Of a stretch of 64,000 nucleotides of DNA, positions 8,874-16,379 are shown one piece after another (the first letter of the stretch is position 1; the number at the start of each line of letters is the position of its first letter). A program made the translations under genes and the position numbers. The stretch spans positions 1 through 64,000 of the forward strand of contig JBGTLQ010000344.1 of NCBI GenBank assembly GCA_041744075.1. The letters are read 5' to 3'. The stretch is from JAJTZA01 sp041744075. Lineage in GTDB: Bacteria > Verrucomicrobiota > Verrucomicrobiia > Chthoniobacterales > Terrimicrobiaceae. The notes beneath the pieces are model-generated. The model did no database searches, was not told the DNA's origin, and saw nothing but the letters and a program-made list of their open reading frames with translations.

Positions 8874-9497
8874 TTGCGGCTCCTGCCCCTCCCTCTGGCT
8901 CTCGCAATGTCCTCGTGCATGGTCATGCGAACGTCCGAGAAGGGATACGCTCCCGTTCGGATTGTGCAGGACGGCACGGCCTTCGAAGGCCAGCTGGTTG
9001 CAGAAGGGCCAGGAAAGGGTCCGGCACTGGCGCTTTCCGCCATGGTGGTGGGTGCCGGTGCGGTGAGCTTGGACGGTCCCTACCGCCTGGAAATTGCCGC
9101 CTTCGGGCACGAGGGGCAGCACCAGCGCTTTGACATCAGGGAGTACCGCTTCCGATTCGCCAATGGTCAGACCTTCACATTCGGCGCGAGGGACATGCGC
9201 GGCTCCCCGCTTTTCAAACCCGGCGAGTTTCGCAACGAAGTCGTGGCCGTGCGGAAGGCCGCAAAGATCTTCAATGGGGAACCGAACACGGACAGGACGA
9301 CCACCGTGGAGGTCGATGCCGTGATTCGCACCAGCACGGGCTCCCAGTCGAACACGCTGCGCTTTGTTTTCCAACCGTTGGACTCAGTGAAAATGGAATA
9401 TTTCAACATCCCTTGGGAAATCAAAAAGGCGATCTCCAAGGATCGACGGGAACACCCGATCACGGCGTGGGCTCCAGGCACTCCCACCTTACAGTGA
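8874..9497 (+). CDS. Putative lipoprotein of unknown function
   Basis: The frame is open from an ATG at 8733, but the first ~47 codons read through a GC-rich palindromic intergenic stretch and look non-coding. A TTG at 8874 gives a short signal sequence RLLPLPLALAMSSC with Cys in a weak lipobox, so an outer-membrane or periplasmic lipoprotein is likely. The mature part (about 190 residues) has a beta-rich pattern (YRLEIAAFGHEG, YRFRFANGQTFTFG, TTTVEVDAVIRTS, NTLRFVFQPLD) and no family I recognise. The start is uncertain. It stands alone between vapBC and the ADP-ribosyltransferase operon. Confidence 0.65.
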   Translation: MRLLPLPLALAMSSCMVMRTSEKGYAPVRIVQDGTAFEGQLVAEGPGKGPALALSAMVVGAGAVSLDGPYRLEIAAFGHEGQHQRFDIREYRFRFANGQTFTFGARDMRGSPLFKPGEFRNEVVAVRKAAKIFNGEPNTDRTTTVEVDAVIRTSTGSQSNTLRFVFQPLDSVKMEYFNIPWEIKKAISKDRREHPITAWAPGTPTLQ

Positions 9498-9737
9498 AGA
9501 TAAAATGGAGTGAGAAACAGCTCACCAATGGCTTTTTTACTCCCCAGTAAAATGCACCAATCTAGTAAAAATTCACGAAGATCTGGGCGAGGTGGTCTGA
9601 CGCCTCACCGGCGTGAGCGGGTATTGAAGGATGAAAGAGGCTTCGGCAATATAGGCGGCATCAATCCAACCTTCGATGAACAGCTCGCGGAACTCCTCGT
9701 TGACTTGCCGCAGAAAGTTTTGAGCGAAGTGGCGTGA
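9498..9737. other. Intergenic stretch with unclear coding status
   Basis: A 75-codon plus-strand frame (9510-9737) is open here but has no family features. On the minus strand the frame of the ADP-ribosyltransferase gene continues after its TGA for about 55 codons with a protein-like composition (LRQVNEEFRELFIEGWIDAA...), without a good start codon. GTGAG-AAACA-GCTCAC (9510-9525) followed by a T6 run (9533-9538) may be a weak terminator for the lipoprotein gene. Confidence 0.35.
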
Positions 9738-10325
9738 TCATCGGCGATTCTTCACCCGGAAGTAGCCAATGATTTGCGAGGACCGTCGCACGCAGACTTG
9801 AATGTGCGTGCGAGCATGAAATCCAGCGCCATCGTAAAGTGATTTGCCTTCGACGAAAACGGCGCGGACCGAATCAAAGGGAGGTTCTTTTCGCCGCGCA
9901 TGCGTGTCGTGGACAAAGTTGATTACTGCGCAATCCAGCCGCCGCATAACACGATCTGGTTTTCCTCCTGCATTTGTGGGCATCGCGGAATCGGCGGTCG
10001 AAAAAACCTCGCGCATCTCCTCGTGTGCCCGCTTCACGATACGAATCGATGAGGCTTCCAACAGATCGAGACAATTGCCAAGATCTACGACCGCACCGAC
10101 AACAAATGGGGTTTTCACCGGCACACGGAAAAATTCCGGGTGCTGCTTTGCATACTTCGACCACTCCAAAGCGCGTTTTGCGCTGTTCTCCCAAAAGTAT
10201 ATGCCTGTCCCCAGCCAGTCCCAATCGTTCTCACTCCCTAAAAGCTCCGTTTTTCCAGCGAGCACCGCTTCTCCGACCTCACGATCGCATCCGTGATAGC
10301 CCAAGACCCATGTGGGGGTTCGCAT
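9738..10325 (-). CDS. PARP-like ADP-ribosyltransferase candidate toxin
   Basis: A 195-residue protein. Residues 8-12 (LGYHGC) resemble the first ART beta-strand with the NAD-binding His (His11-Gly12). Residues 39-46 (GTGIYFWE) resemble the PARP G-x-GIYF motif with Tyr43. The end (THIQVCVRRSSQIIGYFRV, 173-191) has the layout of the last PARP strand, with Gln176 where Glu/Asp/Gln is expected. An H-Y-Q triad is therefore plausible. The assignment is from motif layout only. The start overlaps the stop of the small upstream gene (TAATG at 10323-10327), a toxin-antitoxin-like coupling. No signal peptide, so it is cytosolic. Confidence 0.6.
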   Translation of the reverse strand: MRTPTWVLGYHGCDREVGEAVLAGKTELLGSENDWDWLGTGIYFWENSAKRALEWSKYAKQHPEFFRVPVKTPFVVGAVVDLGNCLDLLEASSIRIVKRAHEEMREVFSTADSAMPTNAGGKPDRVMRRLDCAVINFVHDTHARRKEPPFDSVRAVFVEGKSLYDGAGFHARTHIQVCVRRSSQIIGYFRVKNRR

Positions 10326-10495
10326 TACCCGCCGTAACGCTTTGTCAGTTTGCCACTCTTGGTAATGTAGCCGTTTTTAATTAAAAACCGCCGAGCTTTC
10401 TCCTTCGAGGTCACCAGTTCCTTCCTCGCACGGCTGATGACAGCTACGATCTTGTCCACTTCCTTTTCGCTGCGTGGTCTGGTGACGATGCTCAT
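10325..10495 (-). CDS. Small basic partner protein (antitoxin-like)
   Basis: A 56-residue protein starting at ATG 10495; a TTG seven codons earlier is possible. It is rich in Lys/Arg, with a helical part EKEVDKIVAVISRARKELV and the ending ARRFLIKNGYITKSGKLTKRY. That ending is a pattern I know from short orphan proteins next to small unknown genes. It is translationally coupled to the ADP-ribosyltransferase candidate downstream (stop/start overlap), so an antitoxin or regulatory role is inferred. No DNA-binding motif is evident. Confidence 0.6.
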   Translation of the reverse strand: MSIVTRPRSEKEVDKIVAVISRARKELVTSKEKARRFLIKNGYITKSGKLTKRYGG

Positions 10496-10508
10496 ACGAA
10501 AGCAAATA

Positions 10509-10523
10509 TACGGCAAAGCCGTA
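10509..10523. promoter_or_regulatory. Perfect hairpin at small-gene start
   Basis: TACGGC-AAA-GCCGTA, six-base arms, directly upstream of the ATG at 10495 and downstream of the stop at 10530. It could be an operator or an RNA hairpin tuning expression inside the operon. Confidence 0.45.
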
Positions 10524-10529
10524 GTCTGC

Positions 10530-10751
10530 TCAATTCATTTCCTGTTTTTCATTTCCTGTTTTGACTGGCTGAAGAAGCCGACTGACCGATATGATAGACT
10601 TGCATTGCTCAGCACACAGTTGGCGGTTTTTCGAACTTCCCTCAAGTGTTTCACCCACCATTTCAATTCGAGCCGCAACCCGTCCGGCGGGGTTTCGGAT
10701 CAGGTCGGAAACAATGTTCAAAAATTCTTGACGGCTTTTAGTAAGACTCAT
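10530..10751 (-). CDS. Hypothetical 73-residue protein, first gene of ART operon
   Basis: A small unrecognised protein (begins MSLTKSRQEFLNIVSDLIRN). It is probably helical, and the usage of the three codon positions looks coding. It starts next to the AT-rich region shared with hipB and ends 34 bp before the 56-residue gene, so it likely opens a three-gene operon. Its last codons read through a 14-bp tandem duplication (10535-10562). Because 14 is not a multiple of three, the duplication has probably changed the C-terminus. Existence is moderately supported and function is unknown. Confidence 0.4.
   Translation of the reverse strand: MSLTKSRQEFLNIVSDLIRNPAGRVAARIEMVGETLEGSSKNRQLCAEQCKSIISVSRLLQPVKTGNEKQEMN
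10535..10562. repeat. Exact 14-bp tandem duplication
   Basis: TCATTTCCTGTTTT occurs twice head-to-tail at the 3' end of the 73-codon gene. It looks like a recent slippage or duplication. Confidence 0.85.
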
Positions 10752-10763
10752 ATATAAACCTTA

Positions 10764-10788
10764 ATACATAATAATAATTCATACATAA
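10764..10788. promoter_or_regulatory. AT-rich divergent promoter with ATACATAA direct repeats
   Basis: The 43-bp gap between the divergent 73-codon gene and hipB is almost pure A/T. It holds ATACATAA twice (10764-10771 and 10781-10788, 17 bp apart). It is a likely promoter and operator region for HipB, and possibly for both operons. Confidence 0.45.
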
Positions 10789-10794
10789 ATACTA

Positions 10795-11127
10795 ATGCGC
10801 TCTGCACTCCAAGACGTTCTTCCTGCCCCACTCCGTCGATCCTTGGTCAAATTTGGCCGGGACTTATCCACGGCCCGACGGAAGCGTCAATTCACGGTGG
10901 GAATGATGGCGGAGCGTGTGGGTGTTTCCAAAAGCACGTATTCTCGGATCGAGAAAGGAGACGCCACCGTGGCCTTGGGGGCTTACGCAATGGCCATGTT
11001 TGTCCTGGGTTTTGGCACGGTGTTTGGCGGGTTGGCGGACGTGAGGAACGACGATCAGGGGCTTCTTTTGGATGAAGACCGACTGCCGAAACGTGTCCGC
11101 ATCAAGAAATCCCCCACACCGCTATGA
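10795..11127 (+). CDS. HipB-like XRE-family antitoxin/repressor
   Basis: A 110-residue protein with an XRE helix-turn-helix at about residues 18-70 (GRDLSTARRKRQFTVGMMAERVGVSKSTYSRIEKGDATV). The C-terminal tail (DDQGLLLDEDRLPKRVRIKK) is typical of HipB partners of short HipA proteins. It binds DNA and normally neutralises HipA. Its stop overlaps the HipA-like start by 4 bp. It is divergent from the ART operon. Confidence 0.88.
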   Translation: MRSALQDVLPAPLRRSLVKFGRDLSTARRKRQFTVGMMAERVGVSKSTYSRIEKGDATVALGAYAMAMFVLGFGTVFGGLADVRNDDQGLLLDEDRLPKRVRIKKSPTPL

Positions 11128-11846
11128 AGCGTGAGATTGCGGTCTATCTCGGGCAGGAGGCCAGGAGGGTGGGCACTCTTTATTATCAGGGGGTGGGTGC
11201 GAGGGAACGTGCGGCGTTTGCTTATGAGGAATCCTGGCTGGGTGCAGCAGATCGTTTTGCACTGGAACCCGGGCTTCCCTTGGTGGCAGGCGTCCAGTTT
11301 CATCGGAAATCCGGGAACGGCTCGGTGTTTCACGCCGCAGTCGCCGATACAGAACCCGATGGCTGGGCGAAACGCGTGATTCTGCGGGCTCATGCCAAAC
11401 GACGTCAAGCGAGCAGGAGGTCTGGTAAAGAACCGGAAGCAGTTCAACTTGACGCGTTGGATTTTCTTCTGGCGGTCAGTGATACCGGACGGGTTGGGGC
11501 TTTGCGTTTCCAGGACGAGACGGGAACTTTCTGCCGACCCGCAGAAAATGGCGGCACAGGCGCTCCGCCTTTTCTGGAGCTGAGCCGGATTCTTTCCGCG
11601 ACCCGCGCGGTCGAGAGGGAAGAGGAAACCGGTCCCGAGGCCACCATTGAAGCTCTTCTCTCAGTGACCGCCTATTTCCGGATCTCCCACCAACGGGCGA
11701 GGCAATATCTGGGAGAAATCGAACACGCCCTCTCGGATTGGCGGAAGATGGGCCAAGCCCTGGGGATGACGCATCGCGAACTCGAGCAGTATGCCGGGGC
11801 GTTTGAGCATCCAGAACGGAAAGCCGCCCAGAAAGTCGCAGCATAG
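11124..11846 (+). CDS. HipA-like protein with kinase core deleted in frame
   Basis: A 240-residue protein, while HipA kinases of this type are about 400-440. Residues 1-165 match the HipA N-terminal region (VYLGQEARRVGTLYYQ, FAYEESWL, RFALEPGLPL, GALRFQDETG, then AVEREEE). Residues 176-240 match the extreme C-terminal helix bundle (AYFRISHQRARQYLGEIEHALSDWRKMGQALGM, ending in an AGAFEHP element). The Gly-rich SLGGARPK loop, ATP-binding residues, catalytic HxxD-type Asp and DFG-like Asp are absent; the junction lies near residue 170-175 (about nt 11631-11648). It cannot be an active Ser/Thr kinase. It may still bind HipB. Confidence 0.8.
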   Translation: MKREIAVYLGQEARRVGTLYYQGVGARERAAFAYEESWLGAADRFALEPGLPLVAGVQFHRKSGNGSVFHAAVADTEPDGWAKRVILRAHAKRRQASRRSGKEPEAVQLDALDFLLAVSDTGRVGALRFQDETGTFCRPAENGGTGAPPFLELSRILSATRAVEREEETGPEATIEALLSVTAYFRISHQRARQYLGEIEHALSDWRKMGQALGMTHRELEQYAGAFEHPERKAAQKVAA

Positions 11847-11972
11847 CATTTCGTTGGTAGGGCTAACGCCGACTTTTTCTGGTTCCTGCGACGCGGCTTC
11901 GCCGCCCGGGTATCCCATCGCGCCCGAAGGTCACGATCCACCTTGGGGAGCGTCGAGACCTGAATTTCCCTT

Positions 11973-12995
11973 TTATTCCGTCATGGAGGCGGAACAGATT
12001 TCGGGAGCAGCGCCTCTCAAAGCCACCGCCGCGATATCCTCCAACTCACCACGGCTTGCAACGCGGGCCAGGCGTTCGCGGAGGCGTGGACCACCGGGCA
12101 TTCCCCGCGTGTAGGCCATCAACCGCGCTCGCATGGACTTCATGGCGGAAAGTTCATCCCCTCGCCATGCGACTTCCTCGCGACAATGACGGAGGATCAG
12201 ACTCCAACGGTCCTCTGGAGTGGGCTGCAAAAATGGGAGACCAGCAACGGTCGCGCGGATTTCTGAAAAAATCCACGGGTTCGCCATGGCTGCGCGGCCA
12301 ATCATCAGGCCTGCGACCCCGCTGTTGCGAAATCGGTTTAAGGCTTCTTCGCCAGTTCGGATATCACCATTCCCGATCACCGGCACGGAAACTGCGGCGG
12401 CCACATCAGCGATCACATCCCAATTGGCCAAACCGGTGTAACCCTGTGCCTTAGTGCGACCATGAACCGCGATGCGGGTGATGCCCTCCCCGGCAAGAAT
12501 AGAAGCGGTTTGCGTGGCATTGATGGATTGGTCATCCCAGCCAATGCGGATTTTGGCGGTGACGGGGACCGAGCCGGCGGCTTTGACGACAGCTGACGCG
12601 ACCCGACCAAGCAGCGGACAATCCCTAAGCAGCGAAGAACCCCCATTTTTACTGACCACCTTATTAACAGGGCACCCAAAATTGAGGTCCAAAAAGTCGG
12701 GGTGAACCCAATCAATGAGAACGCGAGCGGCTTCAGCGAGGCGTTCGGGGTCTCCCCCAAAAAGCTGAATCCCCAAAGGACGCTCCAATTCGTGAAACTC
12801 AATATAAAACCGCGTACGCGGATTTTTATGCATGATCCCATCCGCGGAGACAAACTCGCTGGTAAGCACATCCGCTCCCATCTCCTGGCAAATCCGACGA
12901 AAGACGGTGTTTGTGACCCCGGCCATTGGGGCAAGAAACAAGGGGGGGGATAATTTCCCTGACGGGTCATCCCCCGCACCGTTGGTAGAGTTCAT
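11973..12995 (-). CDS. dus: tRNA-dihydrouridine synthase (DusB-like)
   Basis: A 340-residue FMN-dependent enzyme that reduces uridine to dihydrouridine in tRNA. Family motifs: LAPMAGVTN (21-29) at the FMN site, LNFGCPVNKVVSKNGGSSLL with catalytic Cys108, AKIRIGWDD, IAVHGRTKAQGYTG, VIGNGDI and MIGRAAMANPWIF for FMN phosphate binding, and a C-terminal helical tRNA-binding domain. Its start overlaps the stop of the upstream 164-codon gene by 4 bp, so the two form an operon. Cytosolic housekeeping gene. Confidence 0.95.
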   Translation of the reverse strand: MNSTNGAGDDPSGKLSPPLFLAPMAGVTNTVFRRICQEMGADVLTSEFVSADGIMHKNPRTRFYIEFHELERPLGIQLFGGDPERLAEAARVLIDWVHPDFLDLNFGCPVNKVVSKNGGSSLLRDCPLLGRVASAVVKAAGSVPVTAKIRIGWDDQSINATQTASILAGEGITRIAVHGRTKAQGYTGLANWDVIADVAAAVSVPVIGNGDIRTGEEALNRFRNSGVAGLMIGRAAMANPWIFSEIRATVAGLPFLQPTPEDRWSLILRHCREEVAWRGDELSAMKSMRARLMAYTRGMPGGPRLRERLARVASRGELEDIAAVALRGAAPEICSASMTE

Positions 12996-13486
12996 GCCGG
13001 CAAGCTGCCGGCCAGAAGTTCGGACACCTCGCGCTGAACATCCGGGATTTGGTCCAAAGAGAGCGCTGGGTTGCGAACAACAAACGTCTCGCCAGTGGCC
13101 GCATGGTTATAAACCAACAGGTCCGGCTCAGTGGATTCCACTGGGACAAGGACCTTCTTGCGCTCAAGCATGAGGGCCAAAATATACGCCGCATTGGCCG
13201 TTGCCGGGCTGCCCTCGGCCAGCAGACTGCGGAGCAAGCTCTCGGCATCGTCCTTCTTCAGGGCTTCTGGTGGAGGAGGCGTCGGGGGCTCATATTTCGA
13301 GCGCCAAAACGAAAAGGGCTGAATGTTTTCATTGCGCTCTTCCCAAGCCGCTTCTGACAAGTCCTCCCGCCGAAACCCTTCCGCCTCACGGAAGAGCAGG
13401 GTGAAAAAAAAGTCCCCCTCCGCAAATTCCTGCCCGGTCTTTGAGCATTGATGCGCGCGTGACTTAATATCCCAATCGTTTTGCAT
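12992..13486 (-). CDS. Conserved small protein upstream of dus
   Basis: The frame is open to 13570, but the natural start is ATG 13486 (MQNDWDIKSRAHQCSKTG...), giving 164 residues. It begins with the conserved-looking block WDIKSRAHQCSKTGQEFAEGDFFFTLLF, which recalls short CxxTG-type zinc or structural motifs. A Pro-run (PPTPPPP) and a helical region (AESLLRSLLAEG...AYILALMLERKK) follow. I know proteins of this shape from Verrucomicrobia and Planctomycetes but not their function. The stop overlaps the dus start (ATGA). Confidence 0.75.
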   Translation of the reverse strand: MQNDWDIKSRAHQCSKTGQEFAEGDFFFTLLFREAEGFRREDLSEAAWEERNENIQPFSFWRSKYEPPTPPPPEALKKDDAESLLRSLLAEGSPATANAAYILALMLERKKVLVPVESTEPDLLVYNHAATGETFVVRNPALSLDQIPDVQREVSELLAGSLPA

Positions 13487-13600
13487 GACGGGAAAAGTAA
13501 CCCCCCACAGCCTTTTGCGCCACCTCTTTTCAGATGTCTGCACCAAAGGATGCCCGCGCCCTTGAAGCATTTAACAGATCACTTGACGGCTCAGGCTGGT

Positions 13601-15025
13601 TTAATCCCACTGAACCCTGACGCGTTCAGTTTCTCCGCTCTTTTGGTTCCAATACTTGAAAATCGGGCCATGGTCCGATAACTGAGGCTCTCCATTGATG
13701 CTGACATTTTTCAAATCAGAGGGAATAAACACGAGCGTCGGCGCTTTTGTCGTCAGGGGCTGATACGAGATTTCAAAGAAATTCTCGCCGCGTCGGATCT
13801 TCGGTTCTCTTCCCGCAATTCGCTGTGCATAGGGTTTGGTGAGGATCTCCATCGCAGGTCCCGGAGAACCATCATTTTTCAAAAACCCAAAGCTCCCTTT
13901 GTCATAGGACCAATAGGCCCAACCGATGCCATAGTCCTCGGTCACATTCATAAAATCTTTAAGATGATGAGAAAACCCCGGCGTGTTTGTTTGGATTCCA
14001 AATTCTCCTGCAATGGCTGGGATGTTCATGCGGGCGGCTTCTCGCACGCGCTGCCGGATGGTCCTTCGCATCCAAAATTTGTTAAGCAAACCATAGGATC
14101 CGCCCATGTCCACAGCAGGATCATAATAATGGAAAGCATAGATGCTGCCCGCTGTCGGGGCCATGCGCAGGCTGCTGTTAAAGCCGGCGTTTGTGGGTAG
14201 CATAGGTGAAAAATACAGCGGAATTCTGAAACCACGCTCCTGATGCATGCTTGCAACAGCTGAGTAAAAATCCGTGAGCGGTCCGGCCTCAAAACCAAAG
14301 AGGCGATCCGGCCAGGGTTCATTCATAATATCCAGCCCGATCACATTTGGCCGGTCATCGAGGGATTCGAGCAGCAGCCGGACAATCTGGATGTAGGCGG
14401 CCTGATCCTCCTTGCTTTGCCAGAAGTGCGAAAATGCGTTCTGCACAGCTGGCTCCAAATAGTTTCTGAACCATGGAACCTGCGGATGAAATGGGGCTCC
14501 TCCATCATTCACAATCCAATCTGGAAACCCATTCCCTTTGAACCTTCTTGCAAAGAGGTCCTGGTGAAGGTCAATCACCACATCAAAGCCGATCTCTGCC
14601 AGCCAATCAATTCGCGTCAGCGTTTTGGTCAGGTATTCGTGATTCACCCGGCCACGCTCCGGCTCGATGCCTTCCCAAAAAACCAGATACCGCACCATGT
14701 TAAAACCGTGATCATGAAGTTTCTTGTAATCGTCGTAGCTCCACTCCGGGACAAAGTCCCTGGCGGATTTGGCGTGATTTGACACATTCACCCCGTGATA
14801 AACCACGATGCGATTCTGCGCATCAATGAGGGGAGCCACCTGGGAAAGCGGCCAAAGTTCCATTAGTAAGAACCACATAAAGCCCAGGAGGATTAGGACG
14901 CCCGTCAGGATCAGCCACCGCGGTCGGCGTATTGGTTCAGCCTCCGGCTGACGTGCCGAAGGAGAGACATCGCGGTTATTTGGCAAGTGTGACAGAAACA
15001 AAGGAGGACGACGATTCCCCACCAT
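13601..15025 (-). CDS. Membrane-anchored GH5 family glycoside hydrolase
   Basis: A cellulase-superfamily (GH5) TIM barrel behind a single transmembrane helix (LILTGVLILLGFMWFLLM), so it faces the periplasm. The start is uncertain: TTG 14983 overlaps the upstream stop by 8 bp, ATG 15025 is used here, and the frame is open to 15109. Counting from 15109, the motifs are YHGVNVSNHAKSA (104-116), FDVVIDLHQDLF (175-186), DIMNEPW with acid/base Glu264, YAFHYYD (324-330) and AIAGEFG with nucleophile Glu369. The VNVSNHAK and DLHQDLF features resemble endoglycoceramidase-like subfamilies that act on glycolipid or linked glycans. A C-terminal beta-domain follows. It is last in an operon with a pseudopilin and a secreted protein. 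Confidence 0.88.
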   Translation of the reverse strand: MVGNRRPPLFLSHLPNNRDVSPSARQPEAEPIRRPRWLILTGVLILLGFMWFLLMELWPLSQVAPLIDAQNRIVVYHGVNVSNHAKSARDFVPEWSYDDYKKLHDHGFNMVRYLVFWEGIEPERGRVNHEYLTKTLTRIDWLAEIGFDVVIDLHQDLFARRFKGNGFPDWIVNDGGAPFHPQVPWFRNYLEPAVQNAFSHFWQSKEDQAAYIQIVRLLLESLDDRPNVIGLDIMNEPWPDRLFGFEAGPLTDFYSAVASMHQERGFRIPLYFSPMLPTNAGFNSSLRMAPTAGSIYAFHYYDPAVDMGGSYGLLNKFWMRRTIRQRVREAARMNIPAIAGEFGIQTNTPGFSHHLKDFMNVTEDYGIGWAYWSYDKGSFGFLKNDGSPGPAMEILTKPYAQRIAGREPKIRRGENFFEISYQPLTTKAPTLVFIPSDLKNVSINGEPQLSDHGPIFKYWNQKSGETERVRVQWD

Positions 15026-15671
15026 TTGGAAAGACACTAAACACGGCGAAGTAGCTGGTTGCTCCGGTGATTTCCTTTTCCGTATTTCTTGCCCGGATGA
15101 AAAGGACATTGGATGAGGGCGAATCGATTTCCACGGGATATTCTTGATTGGTCAAAATGGTTGGAGACCCGCCGGCATTTTTGCGGTTAGCTATGGTAAA
15201 AAATTCCACCCACTTGCTTCCATCAAGGCTGTATTCCCATGAAAAATGTGCCATCGAGGAGGCGGGGCTATCCAAAAACACATGGGATACTCCCCAAACA
15301 AACGAAGCGATGCGGGTGCCCTCTGGCGTCACAATTTTCCAAACAATTTCGGAGTCAGGGTCCACGTTGTTAAGGATACTAAGTCTGGCATCACCCCCAA
15401 GCGGGGCGATTCGCGCATTCTGCATCGACCACACTTTTGTGGGCTCCTCACCACGAGGATAGATGATCCAGGGTTTCATGGCAGAATCGGTTCCCTCGAA
15501 ATCCTCAGCAACAAAAGGAATGGCCTCATCCAACTGAAGCTCAGCGAGCACAGGGTGGGCTGCTATGAAAAAAGATACCATCAATGCCCCCGCAAAACAC
15601 GAAGGCAGAACCCGCAGAGTGCGCAATGGTTTCACGAGATCAATACCAGCTGACTTTTGCCCCATCGGCAC
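14976..15671 (-). CDS. Secreted protein of unknown function
   Basis: A 231-residue exported protein. The hydrophobic core CFAGALMVSFFIAAHPVLA (about 25-43) is a signal peptide. The mature part is beta-rich and resembles a sandwich or discoidin-like ligand module (DFEGTDSAMKPWIIYP, FSWEYSLDGSKWVEFF, VLFIRARN). Met31 is an alternative start. The gene overlaps the pseudopilin gene upstream (15640-15671) and the GH5 gene downstream, so all three are probably one transcript. A carbohydrate-binding role is only a guess. Confidence 0.7.
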   Translation of the reverse strand: MPMGQKSAGIDLVKPLRTLRVLPSCFAGALMVSFFIAAHPVLAELQLDEAIPFVAEDFEGTDSAMKPWIIYPRGEEPTKVWSMQNARIAPLGGDARLSILNNVDPDSEIVWKIVTPEGTRIASFVWGVSHVFLDSPASSMAHFSWEYSLDGSKWVEFFTIANRKNAGGSPTILTNQEYPVEIDSPSSNVLFIRARNTEKEITGATSYFAVFSVFPNGGESSSSFVSVTLAK

Positions 15672-16329
15672 TGATAAATTCCTCCGCCTTCTCCCATGAC
15701 ACAGAAAAGTCGCTCCAAAGCATGTTCAAGCCCCCCCGGTGGATGTGACCGCGCAGGGGTTGGCCGCCATATGGCAACTGTGTCGAGGCGGACATCAGAT
15801 ACTGGCTTCGATTTGTGCCTGTGTCCGCAACCAAAACCCGACGTCCCTTGATCGATGACAGACGAACCGGTTGGCCGGGGAAATAGGTTTCGCCACTGAT
15901 GCGAGGCATCAGCGCCAAATTGCAGGCGTAGCCGTAGTCATCCCAAATTTTGTATTTTCCGCTGCCGGGGGTTTTGGGATCGTTGGCGGGACAAATAAAG
16001 ATTGAAGGCGCCCTCCACCCCTCTGCGTCTGCGGAGGTCGATTTTCCAAGATAAGGATTCAGCATGATGTACCAACGGATGCCTTTGGTGGGACTATTGT
16101 TGATTGGGAGTTCGTTGTTATTTTCTGCCGCATAGGACGCGATCGCGGCTCCCATCTGCCGCAAGTTTGAGACACATTTGGTCTCATCCGCCCGCTTCAT
16201 AAATGATCCCAAAGCTGGAAAACCAAGTGCCGCCAGGATTGCGACCACCGCAAGAACCGTCAGCAATTCGACAAGAGTGAATGCACGAGTCGAACCATGG
16301 CATGGCTGATTGTTCAAGGAGGGCAACAT
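15640..16329 (-). CDS. Type II secretion/pilin-like pseudopilin
   Basis: A 229-residue protein with a prepilin N-terminal cleavage/methylation signal: basic leader, then RAFTLVELLTVLAVVAILAAL, with conserved Glu at +5 after the cut before Phe. The C-terminal domain (KCVSNLRQMGAAIASYAAENNNELP...) is the kind found in the many solitary pseudopilins of Planctomycetes and Verrucomicrobia. It would be processed by a prepilin peptidase and sit in the inner membrane facing the periplasm. It follows the PEP-CTERM gene by 50 bp. Confidence 0.92.
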   Translation of the reverse strand: MLPSLNNQPCHGSTRAFTLVELLTVLAVVAILAALGFPALGSFMKRADETKCVSNLRQMGAAIASYAAENNNELPINNSPTKGIRWYIMLNPYLGKSTSADAEGWRAPSIFICPANDPKTPGSGKYKIWDDYGYACNLALMPRISGETYFPGQPVRLSSIKGRRVLVADTGTNRSQYLMSASTQLPYGGQPLRGHIHRGGLNMLWSDFSVSWEKAEEFISADGAKVSWY

Positions 16330-16338
16330 GGGACTTCC

Positions 16339-16353
16339 GGTCTTCTTAAGACC
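16339..16353. other. Perfect short hairpin between PEP-CTERM and pseudopilin genes
   Basis: GGTCTT-CTT-AAGACC in the 50-bp gap. The minus-strand transcript has no T-run after it, so it may attenuate or stabilise rather than terminate. Confidence 0.4.
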
Positions 16354-16379
16354 TTAAAATTGTTACAGGAATGATAACC

